64,000 bases of DNA from Cryptomeria japonica (lineage: Eukaryota > Streptophyta > Pinopsida > Cupressales > Cupressaceae): positions 255,549,533-255,613,532 of the forward strand of contig NC_081410.1 in assembly GCF_030272615.1 (NCBI RefSeq), given 5' to 3'. Positions 23,956 to 36,400 of the stretch are shown here, piece by piece. The notes beneath the pieces were generated by a model. That model saw only the letters and a list, made by a program, of their open reading frames with translations, was not told where the DNA came from and did not search any database. Every line of letters begins with the position of its first letter. The first letter of the stretch is position 1. A program made the position numbers and the translations under genes.

Positions 23956-26900
23956 ATGAAGCTCCTATCATGGAATGTCAGGGGTTGCAATGCCCCTGAC
24001 AAGATGCACCTGATCAAAAGGGGTGTTGATCAGGCGCGCCTGGAAGTTCTTATGTTGCAAGAAACAAAGTTGAAGGTGGAAGATATCAAGGATTTCCAGA
24101 AAGGCTAGCAGGCATGGCAAGGGTCCTTTGTGGAAGCGGAAGGGGCCTCTAGAGGTTTGGAGGTTTTATGGAAATCACAATTGATTAAGGGTGAATTCTT
24201 AGCTCAAAATAAATTTTGATTAGCAATGAAGATTAAAGCTTTGATGGAAAATAGAGAATTCATCCTTGCAAATGTCTAGGGTCTAGCGTTGAGCAGAGCA
24301 AAAGAGGAGCTATGGTCCCAAATCTCAATTTTTCTTAAAACATGGGGTAATTATCATGTGATATTAGGAGGTGATTTCAATGCTATAAGGAACCCTTTGG
24401 AAAAGATTGGAGGGGTCAGGGGGTAAATAAACAACAACTAGATTTCCAATAGTTTATAGCAGATAATGAGTTGATAGAACCTAAGTTCATGGTAGTTACA
24501 CCTGGACAAACAAGAAAACAAGGAACAAAAACATATCTCAAAAACTTGACCGCTTCCTATTGTCAAAAAATTGGAATAACACTCAAGTTTTATGGGAAGC
24601 ATCGATCCTCCCCTACTCTGGGCCAGATCACTTTCCCATTTCTCTACTTCTCCAATGTGATTTGGTTCCTTTAAGATGCCCTTTCAAGTTTGAGAAAATG
24701 TGGCTACGAGATGAGAAATTGAAGGATCTTCTCGAACAATGGTGGATTAAGGTACCTCGGGGATTTGGAACCAAAGAAATTGTGGTAGCAAAAAAAATTG
24801 CAGTTAATTAAAGGGAAATTGAAAGAATGGAATCGAATACATTTTGGCAATATCTTTGCAAAAAAGATCAAAATTGAAATGGAGCTGGCAAAGGTAAATG
24901 AAAAGGTCATTCAACAGGGGATAACGGAGGTGGAGTTTCAGAAGGAGAAGACCCTACATCAATAGCTAGCGGAGATTCTTGCAAGAGAGGAAATATTTTG
25001 GCGTCAAAAATCAAGGAAGTGTTGGCTACGAGAGGGGGACCACAATACCAAGTTATTCCACATCTTTACAAAGGCTAGAAGAAGGATCAACAGAATTAGT
25101 GAAATTAAGAATCTATAGAGAATCTTACTAACTAACATGGAAGACATCAATGGAGAGGCAATATCCTACTTCAAAAAATTGTTGTTTGCGGATAATGTTG
25201 ATCCTATGGAGAGAGATAGAGAAATCTTGGACTGAATTCCTCATTTGATCACAGAACAACATAATGCTAGGCTTATTAAATAGGTTTCTTTGGAAGAGGT
25301 AAAACAAGCTTTATTCTCTATGGAGGGAGACAAGGTGTCGCGTCCGAATGGCTTCCCCGTGTCTTTTTTTCAAAAGATCTAGGATAACACTAAAATAGAT
25401 CTATGGGAAATGGTAGAGGAATCGAGACAAAAAAGATATTTGTCGAAGGAGCTAAATAATACTTTGATAGCAGTCATCCCCAAGAAAGAAGCAATACAAA
25501 CTTTTGATGACATGTGTCCAATTTCCTTGTGCAATACTAGTTATAAAGTCATAGCAAAAGTCATGGAAAATAGATTAAAATGCATTTTCCCTGAGATAAT
25601 TTCATAAGAACAAAGTGGTTTCACACCAAATACATCTATTGTAGAAGGATTCATAGTTGCATGAGGCGGTCCACTCAATAAGACAGGCAAAGACCAACAA
25701 AATTCTCATTAAATTGGATATAAAGAAGGCTTATAATCATGTGAACCAAAGTTTTCTACTCAGAGTCATGAATCAATTTGGTTTTCATACCTAGTGGATT
25801 GAATGGATCAAGAAATGTATATCCACTTCGCGTATATCTATGTTGGTTAAGGGAAGTCCACAAGGTTTTTTCTCCACCTCTAGAGGGATTAGACAAGGTG
25901 GCCCATTATCCTCCTTCCTATTTGTAGTTATGGTTGATGCTTTGGGAAGAATGATTAGCAAATGAAGAGAAACTGGCAAATGGAAAGGTATTAAGGTAGT
26001 GTGCAGGGTGGAGGCAGTTACACACACTCAATTTGTTGATCACACACTACTAATGGGAGAGGCCACTACAAGGAAAGCTAGAGTAATCCAAACCACTCTA
26101 TACTATAGAATCTTTGGGCAAGTAGTTAATTGGTATAAGTTAGAATTCTATTGTTTCAACACATAGATGGATGTTCAGAGAGAAAATGCAAGGGTCCTGG
26201 GAATAAGAATGGGGAGGTTACCAAGGAAGTTTCTGGGTACTCCTTTGTAGGAGCTAATAGATCAAATCTTTGGAATAAACTTGTAGAGAATTGCTTGGGT
26301 CATTTGGAAGGCTAGAAAAGTAGGTGGTTGGCTTCGACGAGTAGACTTATTATGTTGAAATCGGTTATCTCAACTACTCCCTTATCCTCAATGTCGTCTT
26401 TGAAAAATCTAGAAAAAAATAACAACGATCATAGAAAGGGGAATGAGAAATTTTTTCTAGAATGGCAACCAAGATAAGGATAAAGTCCCACTTCTGGCTT
26501 AGGATAAGATATGTAAGCCCAAGAATCGAGGGGTGCAGGTATAAGAGTTTGCAACTGGTAAATGAAGATATGGGAGCAAAATTGGTTTGGAGTATGTATT
26601 CCAATCCAAATCAAAAGTGGGCAAGAATTATGTCAAATAAATACTTGGACAGTCAAAATGCAAAAAGAATTCTAACAGTGAGAAATTTGCAGAGGATCAG
26701 CCATTTGGAATTTTTTGGTGGACTGTAGGAGAGTGATAGTTGATTATGCCTCATGGAAACTTGGCAACAAGAGAAAGGCAAATTTTTGGATCAACTCATG
26801 GGAGACGCTTCCAAACCTGAAAACGGATTAGTCATGGTAGGAGATCAGAATTGTTGTAGAAAGGAGGTGGGGAACTAAGGTGGCAGATTACGTGGTTAGG

Positions 26901-28080
26901 GAAGATCATCAAGGAATTGTCAAATGGAGGTGGAAGGACCCCGAAGAACTAAATTTGGACATAGCCCTAGAATCCTGATTTAAAGAAATGTTGAATCATA
27001 GATACATTAAGCTTTCAGAGGAGGGGGACATATTGATTTGGTGCGGATCAAAAAATGATAAGTACTCAAAATTGGGTACAAGTTGCTTGATTCAAAGTTG
27101 GCGGAAGAAAACTGGCCATATCACTTGTGTTGGAATGCCAACTACCTTCCAAAAGCAAGATCTTTCACTTGGCTGGCTTTGGGAGTTAGAATTCTTACAA
27201 GAGACTGATTAAACAAACTAGGGTTCATTGGTCCCTTTAGGTGCATCATGTGCAGGAAAGATATGGAATCTACAAATCACCTCTTGCTTCATCGCCCTAT
27301 TGCCCATGAATGTTGGTTGAAATTGTTAAGTACACTAGATTGGTGCCACCCTTTGACTGCCGACATAAAATCATGGTTTCAAAGCTGGGGAATAGGGGAG
27401 AGCAAATATGTTTATTCAAGCATTTGGAACATTGCCCCTTCAGCTTTGATATGGGAGGTGTGGAAGGAACCAAACCAATGCATTTTCCAAGAGAAGGAAG
27501 AAAATGAAGATCGATTGTGGAGTAGAATAGAACCTTCCATCTCAGAATTGGTTAGCTCGGCAGCATCTAGAGTGAATGTAAGAAAACATCCTTACAAATG
27601 GATGGATAGTAAGATTCAAGCACATTGGCCCCTCATTAAATTCAAGCTTGTTAATGGGCTTCAAAGGGTTAGCCCTTCAAAACATGGTGCTAGTCCAACA
27701 AAATGGTTACTACTAGAGCAGGGATGGATCAAGGTAAATTTTGATGGTGCTGCTAGGGGCAATCCTGGCCCATCTAGTGTTGGATGTATGGCAAAAGATT
27801 GTCAAAGCCAACTTATTGCTAGGTGTAGCCATCATCTAGGTGTGGGATCCAACAACGAAGTTGAAATCAATGCAACTCTTTTGGCAGTCCAATTGGCAAG
27901 CAGCACGAGGGTGGAAAATCTACATCTCGAAGGAGATTCTCATATTATTGTACGTGCTATACAAAGGGGCAAGGCCGAAAATTGGAAGTTGGATCGTGAC
28001 ATTCAACGTATTAAAAGTCTCCTCTCCACATTCTAGAGATATAAGGTTTCCCATGTTTTGAGAGATGGTAACAAAAGGCA
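23956..28080 (+). pseudogene. LINE ORF2: endonuclease, reverse transcriptase, RNase H; decayed
   Basis: Endonuclease: 'MKLLSWNVRGCN' (23956), 'LMLQETKLK', 'GGDFNAI' (about 24370) and 'SGPDHFPI' (about 24620). Reverse transcriptase: 'KLDIKKAYNHV' (about 25712), '[14 protein letters not shown]' (about 25885) and the active box at 26032-26043, which reads F-V-D-H instead of FADD. A zinc-binding block 'CIMCRKDMESTNHLLLHRP' is at about 27243. RNase H shows 'FDGAARGNPGPS', 'NNEVEINATLLA' and 'EGDSHIIV' (27735-27945), with the last acidic position unclear after a stop at 28034. Many stops and shifts: not functional. Confidence 0.9.
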
Positions 28081-29613
28081 AATGAATGTGCATATTTGGC
28101 TTTCGACCTCCAAGAAGGTGAGATCAAATTGTGGATTATCCACACATATGGCCAGAATATTGAAGGGGTTTGAAGGACATAGAGGATGGGATCCAATCGT
28201 CAAGGGTTGAGGTGGCAAGACAAGCTGGCAAAAGGTGTTTCAATTTAAATTTTGAATAAGTCGAAGCAGAGGCTCCATAAACTTTGTCAGATAGATTATT
28301 TAATGGGAGGTAATTGTATTGAGTTGTGAAGCATATGTATCCAAGCAGGAAGATCTTACCGTACTGTTGATGAGAAAAGGTGCGACGGTTCGCTCTTGAT
28401 GGCCACACAAACCTAGCTTCGTACTCAATTTGATAGATTGGCTGACAAAGATCAAGATAATCTAATTGCTTACTCCCTGATATGTTAGATGCATTTAAGG
28501 GAGATCTTCGACCATGGTTGAGTTGGTGCGATCAAGATATTAGATTCACTCTACATCATTTATTATTTCAAGTGGCAATATGTTTTTGTGACCCTAAGTA
28601 TTTTTCGAGAAGAGACTCGGTGCAATTTCAAGCGTTCGAGGGAAGTTTGAGTTACACTCTGTGTGGAAGGCCATTGTTGCAAGGGAATGAAACCAAATTT
28701 CTCCTTACATGCGTCAAAACCCATGGTAGCCTTTTAGGGACGCATTTCAAATGAGCGTCTATCGCATGTTTTTAAGTTTGAAGACCAAGATTTCTTGAAG
28801 AGTTAAAATCGTTTTAGAGATGAATATAAGAATGTTTAGTTGAGCTACAGAACCAATGCAAATACAGCCACAATGTTTTTGGTATGGTGTTTTGAATTAG
28901 AGTCCAAAGACATAGTGAAATGGCTGATTAGCAATTGTGTCAGAGAGGAATGGTGTACGGGCTTGGAGAGATTCATGGGTATGGCAAAGGATGGTGAAGG
29001 TTTTGTTTTCCTTGGTGGTGACTGGCTGCATGTGAGCGTGTTCATTCCTCCTCTGAGGTTGTTCCTCCTTTGGAGTGTCAGCTGCAACAAGGAGATGCAC
29101 AGGGCCTCGGCCCAAATCGGAATGAATGGTGTCAAGGATTACTTGAGGGCTAAGCATGCATAGAGCATTAGGGAAGAGTTGGCAAAATAGGGGTTGCATG
29201 TGGAGCAACCAACACCAACGACGGCGGCTTCAACAGCAAAATGCAAACAAGGTAGGTCGATGGGATCAACAAAGAGCAAGTCGGTTTGTGCTCTGCTAAT
29301 AGGTGAATCCTCAGGTCATAGAAACGACGCAGATGGATCCACATCCATGGTCGATCAGGCAGAGCTAGTGGTTGGCAAAGGCAAAGCTATTAAGGAAGTT
29401 AGTTTTGTTTCATTCTATAGTAACAATAATGTAACATTCAGGGGTAAGCCCTTGTATTTTGGAATCAGATCGAGGAAATGTAGATGTTTTGACTATTTGT
29501 TTGCTATAGATGGAATGGGGATTGTTTTGGTAGACTGCATAATTTTTTACTCTGCTGCTAATGTATTTCCTTCTAAAATATCAATATAAAGACATATTTA
29601 CCGATTAAAAAAA
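28081..29613 (+). other. LINE 3' part after RNase H
   Basis: No known domain. Two open stretches (28840-29163 and 29194-29589) of 100-130 codons show no recognisable motif and may be chance. The end at about 29590-29613 (ATAAAGACA, then CCGATT and seven A) looks like a LINE 3' terminus, so I assign the stretch to the LINE by position. Confidence 0.45.
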
Positions 29614-30408
29614 GAAGTAACTGCGAAAAAGAAGTATTACCTTAATGAATTTAATTTATAATTGGACCACCTATAAAAGGCCTGTATAGAGTTGAATATT
29701 TTTTGGAGAGCTAAGGACTAACTCACATCATCTTTGATATGAAACAAAAAGGCAGAAAAGACCAAAATAAGTTTGGGAAGAAAGAGTTTGTATCTTGTGT
29801 ACAGTAAAGACTATGGAAACAAAAAAGCATTTTATTTTAAATCGCAAGACACATGGTGATATCAGAAACAACTACATAAGTGATTTAACAACTTATTTTC
29901 AAGATTTTGTCAACGTTGAATGGGTGGTGAGAATGGGAGAGCTCATTATCAAGCTAAATTGCAGAAGATCAGCACTTCAGAATGCTAAATTAATTGGATC
30001 TACTGTCCCATAAGCTTTCTTTGACCTTGTGCACATTAAAAGTCTTCTAATTTATTCTTGTGCTCTTGCTTCCCAAATTCGTATTTGTAAATAAGCCTAG
30101 ATAGACGCTAATATGATAAACACAAATTTGCCCCTTTTGAAAGCCAAATGAGGCAAATCCATAATTCTCCAAAACAAATAAAAATGAAGACGGCCTTGAC
30201 TCATCAGGCAACTGCCCGCAGACCATGCATAGATAATGCTTACTTCTTATTAACTTAGAATGAGATTATAGTTGCCTTTGTAACTCATTTCTAACATCAT
30301 AAAAGGAGAGCATTTTTTATTTCATTGTATCTCACAAACCCAAATCCTTATTAACGCTTCAAGAGCACAATTTTGGAAAAAAAATGTCTTAATGTTTTTC
30401 CCGCCTAG
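29614..30408. other. Intergenic DNA, no gene seen
   Basis: AT-rich; the single 72-codon frame at 29795-30013 has no recognisable motif. It is bounded by a LINE tail on the left and the target duplication of the giant LTR on the right. Confidence 0.5.
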
Positions 30409-30436
30409 AGCAGTGTTGTGACCATTTCACACATCG

Positions 30437-30453
30437 CCCCATTGCAAATGGGG
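30437..30453. promoter_or_regulatory. Conserved 5' palindromic box
   Basis: CCCCATTGCAAATGGGG, inverted arms of seven bases around GCA, 23 bases from the LTR start. The same 17 bases with matching flanks occur at 41368-41384 in the related LTR. Confidence 0.75.
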
Positions 30454-30848
30454 ACCCCCTCTTTTTGCTCGTTTTTTTTTGCTCGCTTTTCGCTTCGCTT
30501 TTAGGATTTTGTTAGTCAGTCAGTTGTCTGGATTTAGGGTCTAGCCTTAGGGTTTTAATTAACGTCTTTTCAAGCCAGAATCCAGTCAGTTTTGAGAGTT
30601 TTTGAGCTTCTTTTGTAAGAATGCAAATTTTGAATGCAATAAATTCGCCAGAATGGTCTATTTTCAATTGGAATTTTGAGTGCAGAGCTTAAATTTGTCT
30701 AAGTATTGAGGATGAAATGTGAATTTTTGTCCAATTGACTAATTTTGACCAAATTTTGACTTTTTTTATTTTTGATCCCGGGCATTGGGAATGGTTGGTT
30801 TTTGCCTTGGGAATTGATTAAACTTGTAAAATCATGATATTTTGGCCT

Positions 30849-32797
30849 GTAGGAGCAAAATCGCTCCTGTCCCTCAGTGAAGGACCGGAGCTCGTTTTCA
30901 AATATCTTACTATTCCTGCAGGACCAAGATGAATTTCGAGTTGGAAGTGATGAAGAAAGGCGAGATCTTTCCATTGAATATAAATTGAAGATTTTCACGA
31001 ACACAGAAATACCTCCAGGAGAAAAATCGCTCCTGTCCCTCAGTGAAGGACCGGAGCTACAAATCAAATATTGCTTTGTCCTTGCAGGATTCCAATGACC
31101 TAACAATTTGAAGATGTCCAAGGGAATATGTTTTATCAAATGAATATAACTTGAAGTGCAAACATGAAGGAGAATGACCCAGAATGCTAAAATCGCTCCT
31201 ATCCCTCAGGAAGGGACCAGGGTGAAGTACATTGTAGCTCCTGTCCCTCTCCAAGGGACCAGAGCGATATTCTTCATAGAGCAAATTTCAGACAAAGATC
31301 AAGTCAAGTTTATGTTTGATGGCAAGGAAGGAGGTGAAATGAAACTATTGAAGACAAATTGAAGATTTTGAAGAGTCAACAAAGGACCCTAAATGCCTAG
31401 TTCGCTCCTGTCCCTCAGGAAGGGACCAGAGCGATTTTTGTTATAGATGATTTTCTTGCCCATTTTGAGTGGATCCCAAGGCATAGATGAATGGAATGGA
31501 ACATGACGAATCCGTTGAATATAAATTTTGAAGATGACGAAGTGAAATAAGGCCTACAGAGCTAGAATCGCTCCTGTCCCTCTCCAAGGGACCAGGGCGA
31601 TATGATGGTTATATTGCTCCTTATTCAAGTTTAGGACATTCCAAGACGAGGAACAAGGTGGCAAAGGCGTTTCAAGGCATTTCAATCAAGCACGAAGTTA
31701 CAAAGGTCGTCACGTTGAAGGAATTTGCACTCAAATCCCCAGTTCGCTCCTGTCCCTCGGGAAGGGACCAGAGCGAAATTTGTATAAGGACATGAAATTT
31801 GAAAGTTGATCACGTCCCAAGTATCCAAGGGAATCGAAAAGGCTTCATTCTACACGATGAAGACAATTGCAAGTTGAACAAGGCAAAGACGAGCTCAAAA
31901 TGTTGAACTTCGCTCCTGTCCCTCAGGAAGGGACCAGAGCGATATTGAATGCATTGGCTAATTCATGCAAAAATCACGTAAGGCCAAGACTTCACGAGGT
32001 CATACAAGGTTCAAGGCGTCTTTTGAAAGTGATATATCAAAGTTTGGAACGTCCAAATGTTATCAATCAAGCTAAGGAGTCTATATCGCTCCTGTCCTTT
32101 GGACAAGGACCAAAGCGATTTCATTAAAAACACTCATGCTCCTTCAAAATCAAGACAATGCAGGGATTGGCGAAGTTAAAGACGACCTTTGGAAGACAAT
32201 GAATGAAGAACGAAGATCAAATGTTTACAAATTTGAGCCAGGACATGGAGATCGCTCCTGTCCCTCTCCAAGGGACCAGGGCGATATTTGCCAAAACACA
32301 TGATATCCTTTAAAGATCACTTTGAGATAAAGTCGCACATGGTTTTAAACATCATTTCGAAGGCGATACAAAGGGAAATGGACGTTAAATATTACCAACT
32401 CGAACTTAAAATGGAGAAAAGACAAGGATCGCTCCTGTCCCTCTCCAAGGGACAAGGGCGATGATCCTTTAAACATCAAAACGTCTTGTGAAAAGCAAGT
32501 GGGACGAGCATGGAATGAACAAGCAAAGTTATTATTCACCATACAAGGAAAAGTTGATGTCAAAATGGAGAATTTCAAGTGAAAACGTTAGGATCGCTCC
32601 TGTCCCTCTCCAAGGGACCAGGGCGATATTACATCCAAGGGCATCTCTTCACACATGCAAGTCAATCAAACTCGAAGGACCCGACAAAAATAATGATTTG
32701 AACATAGAAATGCAGAGATTGAACGTCAAAAAATGCAAAAATCGAGACCAACATGATGGATCGCTCCTGTGCCTCTCCAAGGGACCAAGGCGATGAG
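30849..32797 (+). repeat. Array of 13 hairpin repeats phased at about 166/176 bp
   Basis: Each unit has a left arm close to ATCGCTCCTGTCCCT, a 5-base loop (CTCCA or CAGGA in most) and a right arm close to AGGGACCAGGGCGAT. The GCTCC of the units starts at 30863, 31029, 31195, 31237, 31404, 31570, 31746, 31912, 32088, 32254, 32431, 32596 and 32763. Steps are 166, 166, 42, 167, 166, 176, 166, 176, 166, 177, 165 and 167. Spacers are diverged but some still share a GAATATAA...TTGAAG stretch, so the array is an old tandem repeat whose core has stayed conserved. Confidence 0.95.
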
Positions 32798-33066
32798 TGC
32801 GATTTGGAGTTTATTAATCAAAGGTGGTGCGAACTATCAATCCAAGGTGGCGCTAGTAACTTCCAAGGTGGTGCGAATCTATATTGAGCGAATTTGCCAA
32901 GGCTTGAAGATCACGTTAAAGGGGAATTTGAAGATCACGTCAAAGGCAACTCAAAAGGTGGCGAATTGCTATTTTGCTAAGGCGATTACATTGAAGGCTA
33001 TTTTCGATCTTTTTGCCTATGCGATTTTGTCCTTTTTGCATTCTAGAGTTAGCTCTCTCTTGAGGT

Positions 33067-36000
33067 ATGGCGACCCCGAAGGCGGGAGCATCCACCAGTC
33101 GCTCAGCTCTCATGAAAGAAGATCAGAAGACCGAAGAAGTGGAGACCAAGATCGTGTCGAAGTGGAGCAACATTGGAGATACAAACTTGGGTAACTTCAG
33201 CACGAAGAAGTTTCGAGAGGTCCCTTACATTGGCAAACCATCACCTGTCGCCCGGAGAATAATAGAGAGTGGCATCATTAAGGCGGTCGGCTTTCCTCCA
33301 GCTGTTCAGTGCCATGAGTTGATGATCGAGTGTGCTCGTCACTATGATCCACAATCCAGGACGATCGTGTCCAAAGAGGGAAACATTTTGGCGTACCTTT
33401 CAGAGGAAGCTATAAGTGAAGCTTTCCATCTTCCAGAGCACAGGGACATGATATACAAGAGCATAGAAGGAGCCAGATCAGTGTACGAAGATGATCCAGA
33501 TGCTTGTCTAAGCATTATCAATAAGAACTGGCTACTTAAAAGCCGTCCCCGTCTGAGCAAGGTCCCGAACACACCGCACAGGATTGACTTCCAAGAGGAG
33601 TACAGAGATTTGATTACCATGCTCAACCGAGTTACAGGAGCCCCTCATGCCTTCTATTTTGAGAAGTGGATGTTTTACTTCATCCAGGTGATCGTTCAGG
33701 GAAAAGGTACGATACATTGGGCTAGGATGATTAGCCATTGCTTAGACGTACAGTTGAGGAGACTCAAGGCTACTAAGTCCTTCCACATGAGTTCATATGT
33801 CATCTATGCCTTGATCAGGAGTGTTGAATACGCAGGACTACCTCACAGAGGAGTGATTGGAAGAGGACCCGGCGAGGTCAGAGCTTGTGATTCCTATGCC
33901 TACTTGCATCATCCGCCAGGGAGCAACTATAAGTTGATTAATGATACTTTCACGATGAACATCACAAGGACGTTGCAAGGTGGAATTCACAACAGGTTAT
34001 CTCAGGATGCCCAGGAATTCATAAAGAGGTACGGTGCTTGGTTCATTCAGTTCCCGAAGTTCACTTATATTAGAGTGCATGGATGTCCTTTACCTCCATA
34101 CATGTTGCCGAGATATCCGACAGACAGAATTGTGTTACTTGAAGTAACAAGACAGTTGGCAGCATATGTGAAGGCATTCAGACACAGACATCAGAATGGA
34201 GTTCCAGTACCTATCATTTTGGGTAATTCAGTTGAGGTATGTCCTAATGCTTTAGCTATGGATGACGCAGAGAGGGAGTTAGCCTTGTATTCTTTTTCAT
34301 CTTTTGCTTTGAGAGAAAGCTTTGATCCACGTGGACATTTAGAGGAGACAGTCGGCAGGAAGTTTAGACATGAGTATCAGATTGAGGATTTTATGATGAA
34401 TCTCTTAGATGATCTTGAAGTGAAACGAAAAATGCATTCCAGATTACCTTTGGATTTCATCAGGAAATGCAAGATTTATAGAGTGGCCGACCAAGCTCAG
34501 GACAATGGCAGACATATCTAGTCTTCCTATGATCGAGAAAGCAAAACAATAAGGTTAGATTGGAATGAGCCCGAGGTCGTGGATTTAGATACTTTGATGG
34601 CACCAGTCTTGTCTTGTACTCGCAGATGGGTTGACATACAACATCAGAAGTTGAGAGAACAAGGCATAGCCATGACTTTCACTTTGGAAGAGAAACCTGC
34701 CGAAGGTGGAGCTAGTGTGAGTGAAGGCAATCCTAATCCTAGAAATTCAGGTGAAGGAAACCTTCGATGTGCCAGTGAGAGCAATCTCCATTCAAGAGGT
34801 TCGAAGAGGAAAGAGAGACCTGGAAAGAGAGAATCTTCCAAGAAGAAACAAGAGGCTAACAGAGATCGATCATCCGGTACTTCTTCTAGACCAGAGAATA
34901 AAACAATTCAAGTGGAAGAATCCATGGAGTCGATGGTACAGAACGATAGGCAGGAGGAAGGACAGGCACAGCATGGGTCACCAGATGGGTCTCTCCAAGA
35001 CTATGAGTTAGATGAAGACAAAGTAGACAATGAAATATCATCTCCTCCCAGACAAGAAGAAATAGTGCATAAAGAGATTCAAGTTCAAGAAACACGATCG
35101 ATTATCCCAGATTGGTTGAAGGAAAGATTAACCAAGGTGATCGTAGTAGAGGACGAGGACAATGCAATTGATTTAGAGAGCCTTGTTGGATGCTCACATG
35201 AAGTAACAGAGAAGAGAAAGGCTACCAAGATGTCCAAGATGATTCGAGATGAGACTGGATCTAGGAAATTGCAGATAGCTACACCAGCAGCAGACAAATA
35301 TGAAGGTGAGATCCTAGCAGAAGAATATGATATACAGACTTTTGAGTTAGGACCCTCTACAGCAGAACAGACTTTAGATGATGCCACCGATTCATTTGAG
35401 GCATTGAAAGACAAGCTTAGAGAAGAAATGGAGAAGAACAGAAAGCTTGAGAGAGAGGTCGGTGCATGGAGGACATATTTCAGTCACATCAATGAACCTT
35501 TGGGACGTCAGGATCCAGCTAGATCACCAGTGCAAGCACTTCCGCTTCAATCAATCAATGAAGCAGAAAGATTCAGGAACATGGTCCAACGTACAAGTAA
35601 TTGGATGGATAGATCTCATACAGTGGCCATAGAGTTTGTTACAAGGATGATGAAGATTATTCATCAAGTTATCCAAGTTCTTGAGATGATCCACAATTTG
35701 ATGATAACAGTAGCTGCATTCGCCCATACCAAGGATGTTATCATTCCTGTCTTGAAAGTTATTAGACACACATCAAGGAAGGTCTTAGCACAAGAGAAGA
35801 TCTTGGATGGAGAATCTCACAGTTTGTTTCATTGGTCAACCTTACTCCATATGAAGAGTGTTTTCTTTGAAGACATCAGTACTAGATGTGGCCAAGTTGA
35901 GGAGGTGATCAATCCTATCCAGGACAGAGTATTTGAGGTACTTCGTACCATTCTTGGCAAAAGGATCGAAGTCGAGACAGATGTGGATATGCAGGAACTA

Positions 36001-36297
36001 GAGGATAGAATCAAAGTCATCTTTTGCAAGGACGCAAATGTTACAGATGAGCAGTATGATCAGATGTTTGCCACCATGCTCCTGATTGAAAGGACGAAGG
36101 AACTTGAACCTTCATGGGACGCAGCTCTTCTAGATGCATTCGATCAGGTCATCCACTTAAAAGAGAGTGTGAAGAATCTTCTCGAGATTCCAATTGCAGA
36201 AATCGAAGGAATCGTTTCAAGATTCATTGCATATGCTAAGAAAGAAAATTGGAAAGGGAATAAGATTCTAGATGAAAGGTTGTTACAGATGACATGA
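33067..36297 (+). CDS. Large unknown protein of the giant LTR, 1077 codons with one in-frame TAG
   Basis: The ATG at 33067 (MATPKAGASTSRS) opens a frame that runs to TGA at 36295-36297 with a single stop, TAG at 34519-34521. Each side is fully open (484 and about 590 codons). The N-terminal 450 residues look globular, with blocks such as 'AISEAFHLP', 'FYFEKWMFYFIQVIVQGKG' and 'MSSYVIYALIRS'. They recall, weakly, the helical domains found in plant transposon-associated proteins. The C-terminal half begins with a charged, Ser-rich, basic segment (including RKERPGKRESSKKKQE) and then an acidic and helical, partly coiled-coil part from about residue 770. I see no protease, integrase, RT or transposase motif. 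The hairpin array lies directly upstream and the LTR promoter downstream. Function unknown; the TAG may be a recent CAG mutation or a readthrough site. Confidence 0.75.
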
Positions 36298-36379
36298 CAT
36301 CTTATTTCTCATTGGTTTATGTCTCCTAGGTTTTTGTGCCAAAATTTAATATTTGGCTATGCATTTAATATTGTTCAGT

Positions 36380-36394
36380 AAAAAGGAGGCCATT
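36380..36394 (+). promoter_or_regulatory. Purine-rich tract before the TGTAAC block
   Basis: AAAAAGGAGGCCATT precedes TGTAACAAACCC at 36395. It resembles a polypurine tract, and I first took 36395 as an LTR start; the related element argues that this is an internal block of a longer LTR. Confidence 0.35.
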
Positions 36395-36400
36395 TGTAAC

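Larger units (their letters stand above)
22040..29613 (+). mobile_element. Long LINE (L1-like) with decayed ORF1 and ORF2
   Basis: In order: ORF1 RNA-binding domain and knuckle, endonuclease, reverse transcriptase, zinc-binding block, RNase H, a long 3' part, and a 3' end with 'CCGATT' and a short A run at about 29600-29613. The order is that of plant L1-type elements. The 5' limit is uncertain, because the region before about 22140 belongs to the opposite-strand fragment or is unassigned. Confidence 0.85.

Noticed and set aside
29194-29589. Independent 131-codon gene
   Set aside because: No motif, no clear start context, and it lies in the 3' part of the LINE just before its A tail.
30849-32797. 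CRISPR array
   Set aside because: Repeats of about 35 bp at regular steps look superficially alike, but the spacers are about 130 bp and mutually related, there is no cas gene, and the context is a plant retroelement.
33342-33738. Minus-strand ORFs opposite the 1077-codon frame
   Set aside because: Antisense shadows of the long plus-strand frame, with no motifs.
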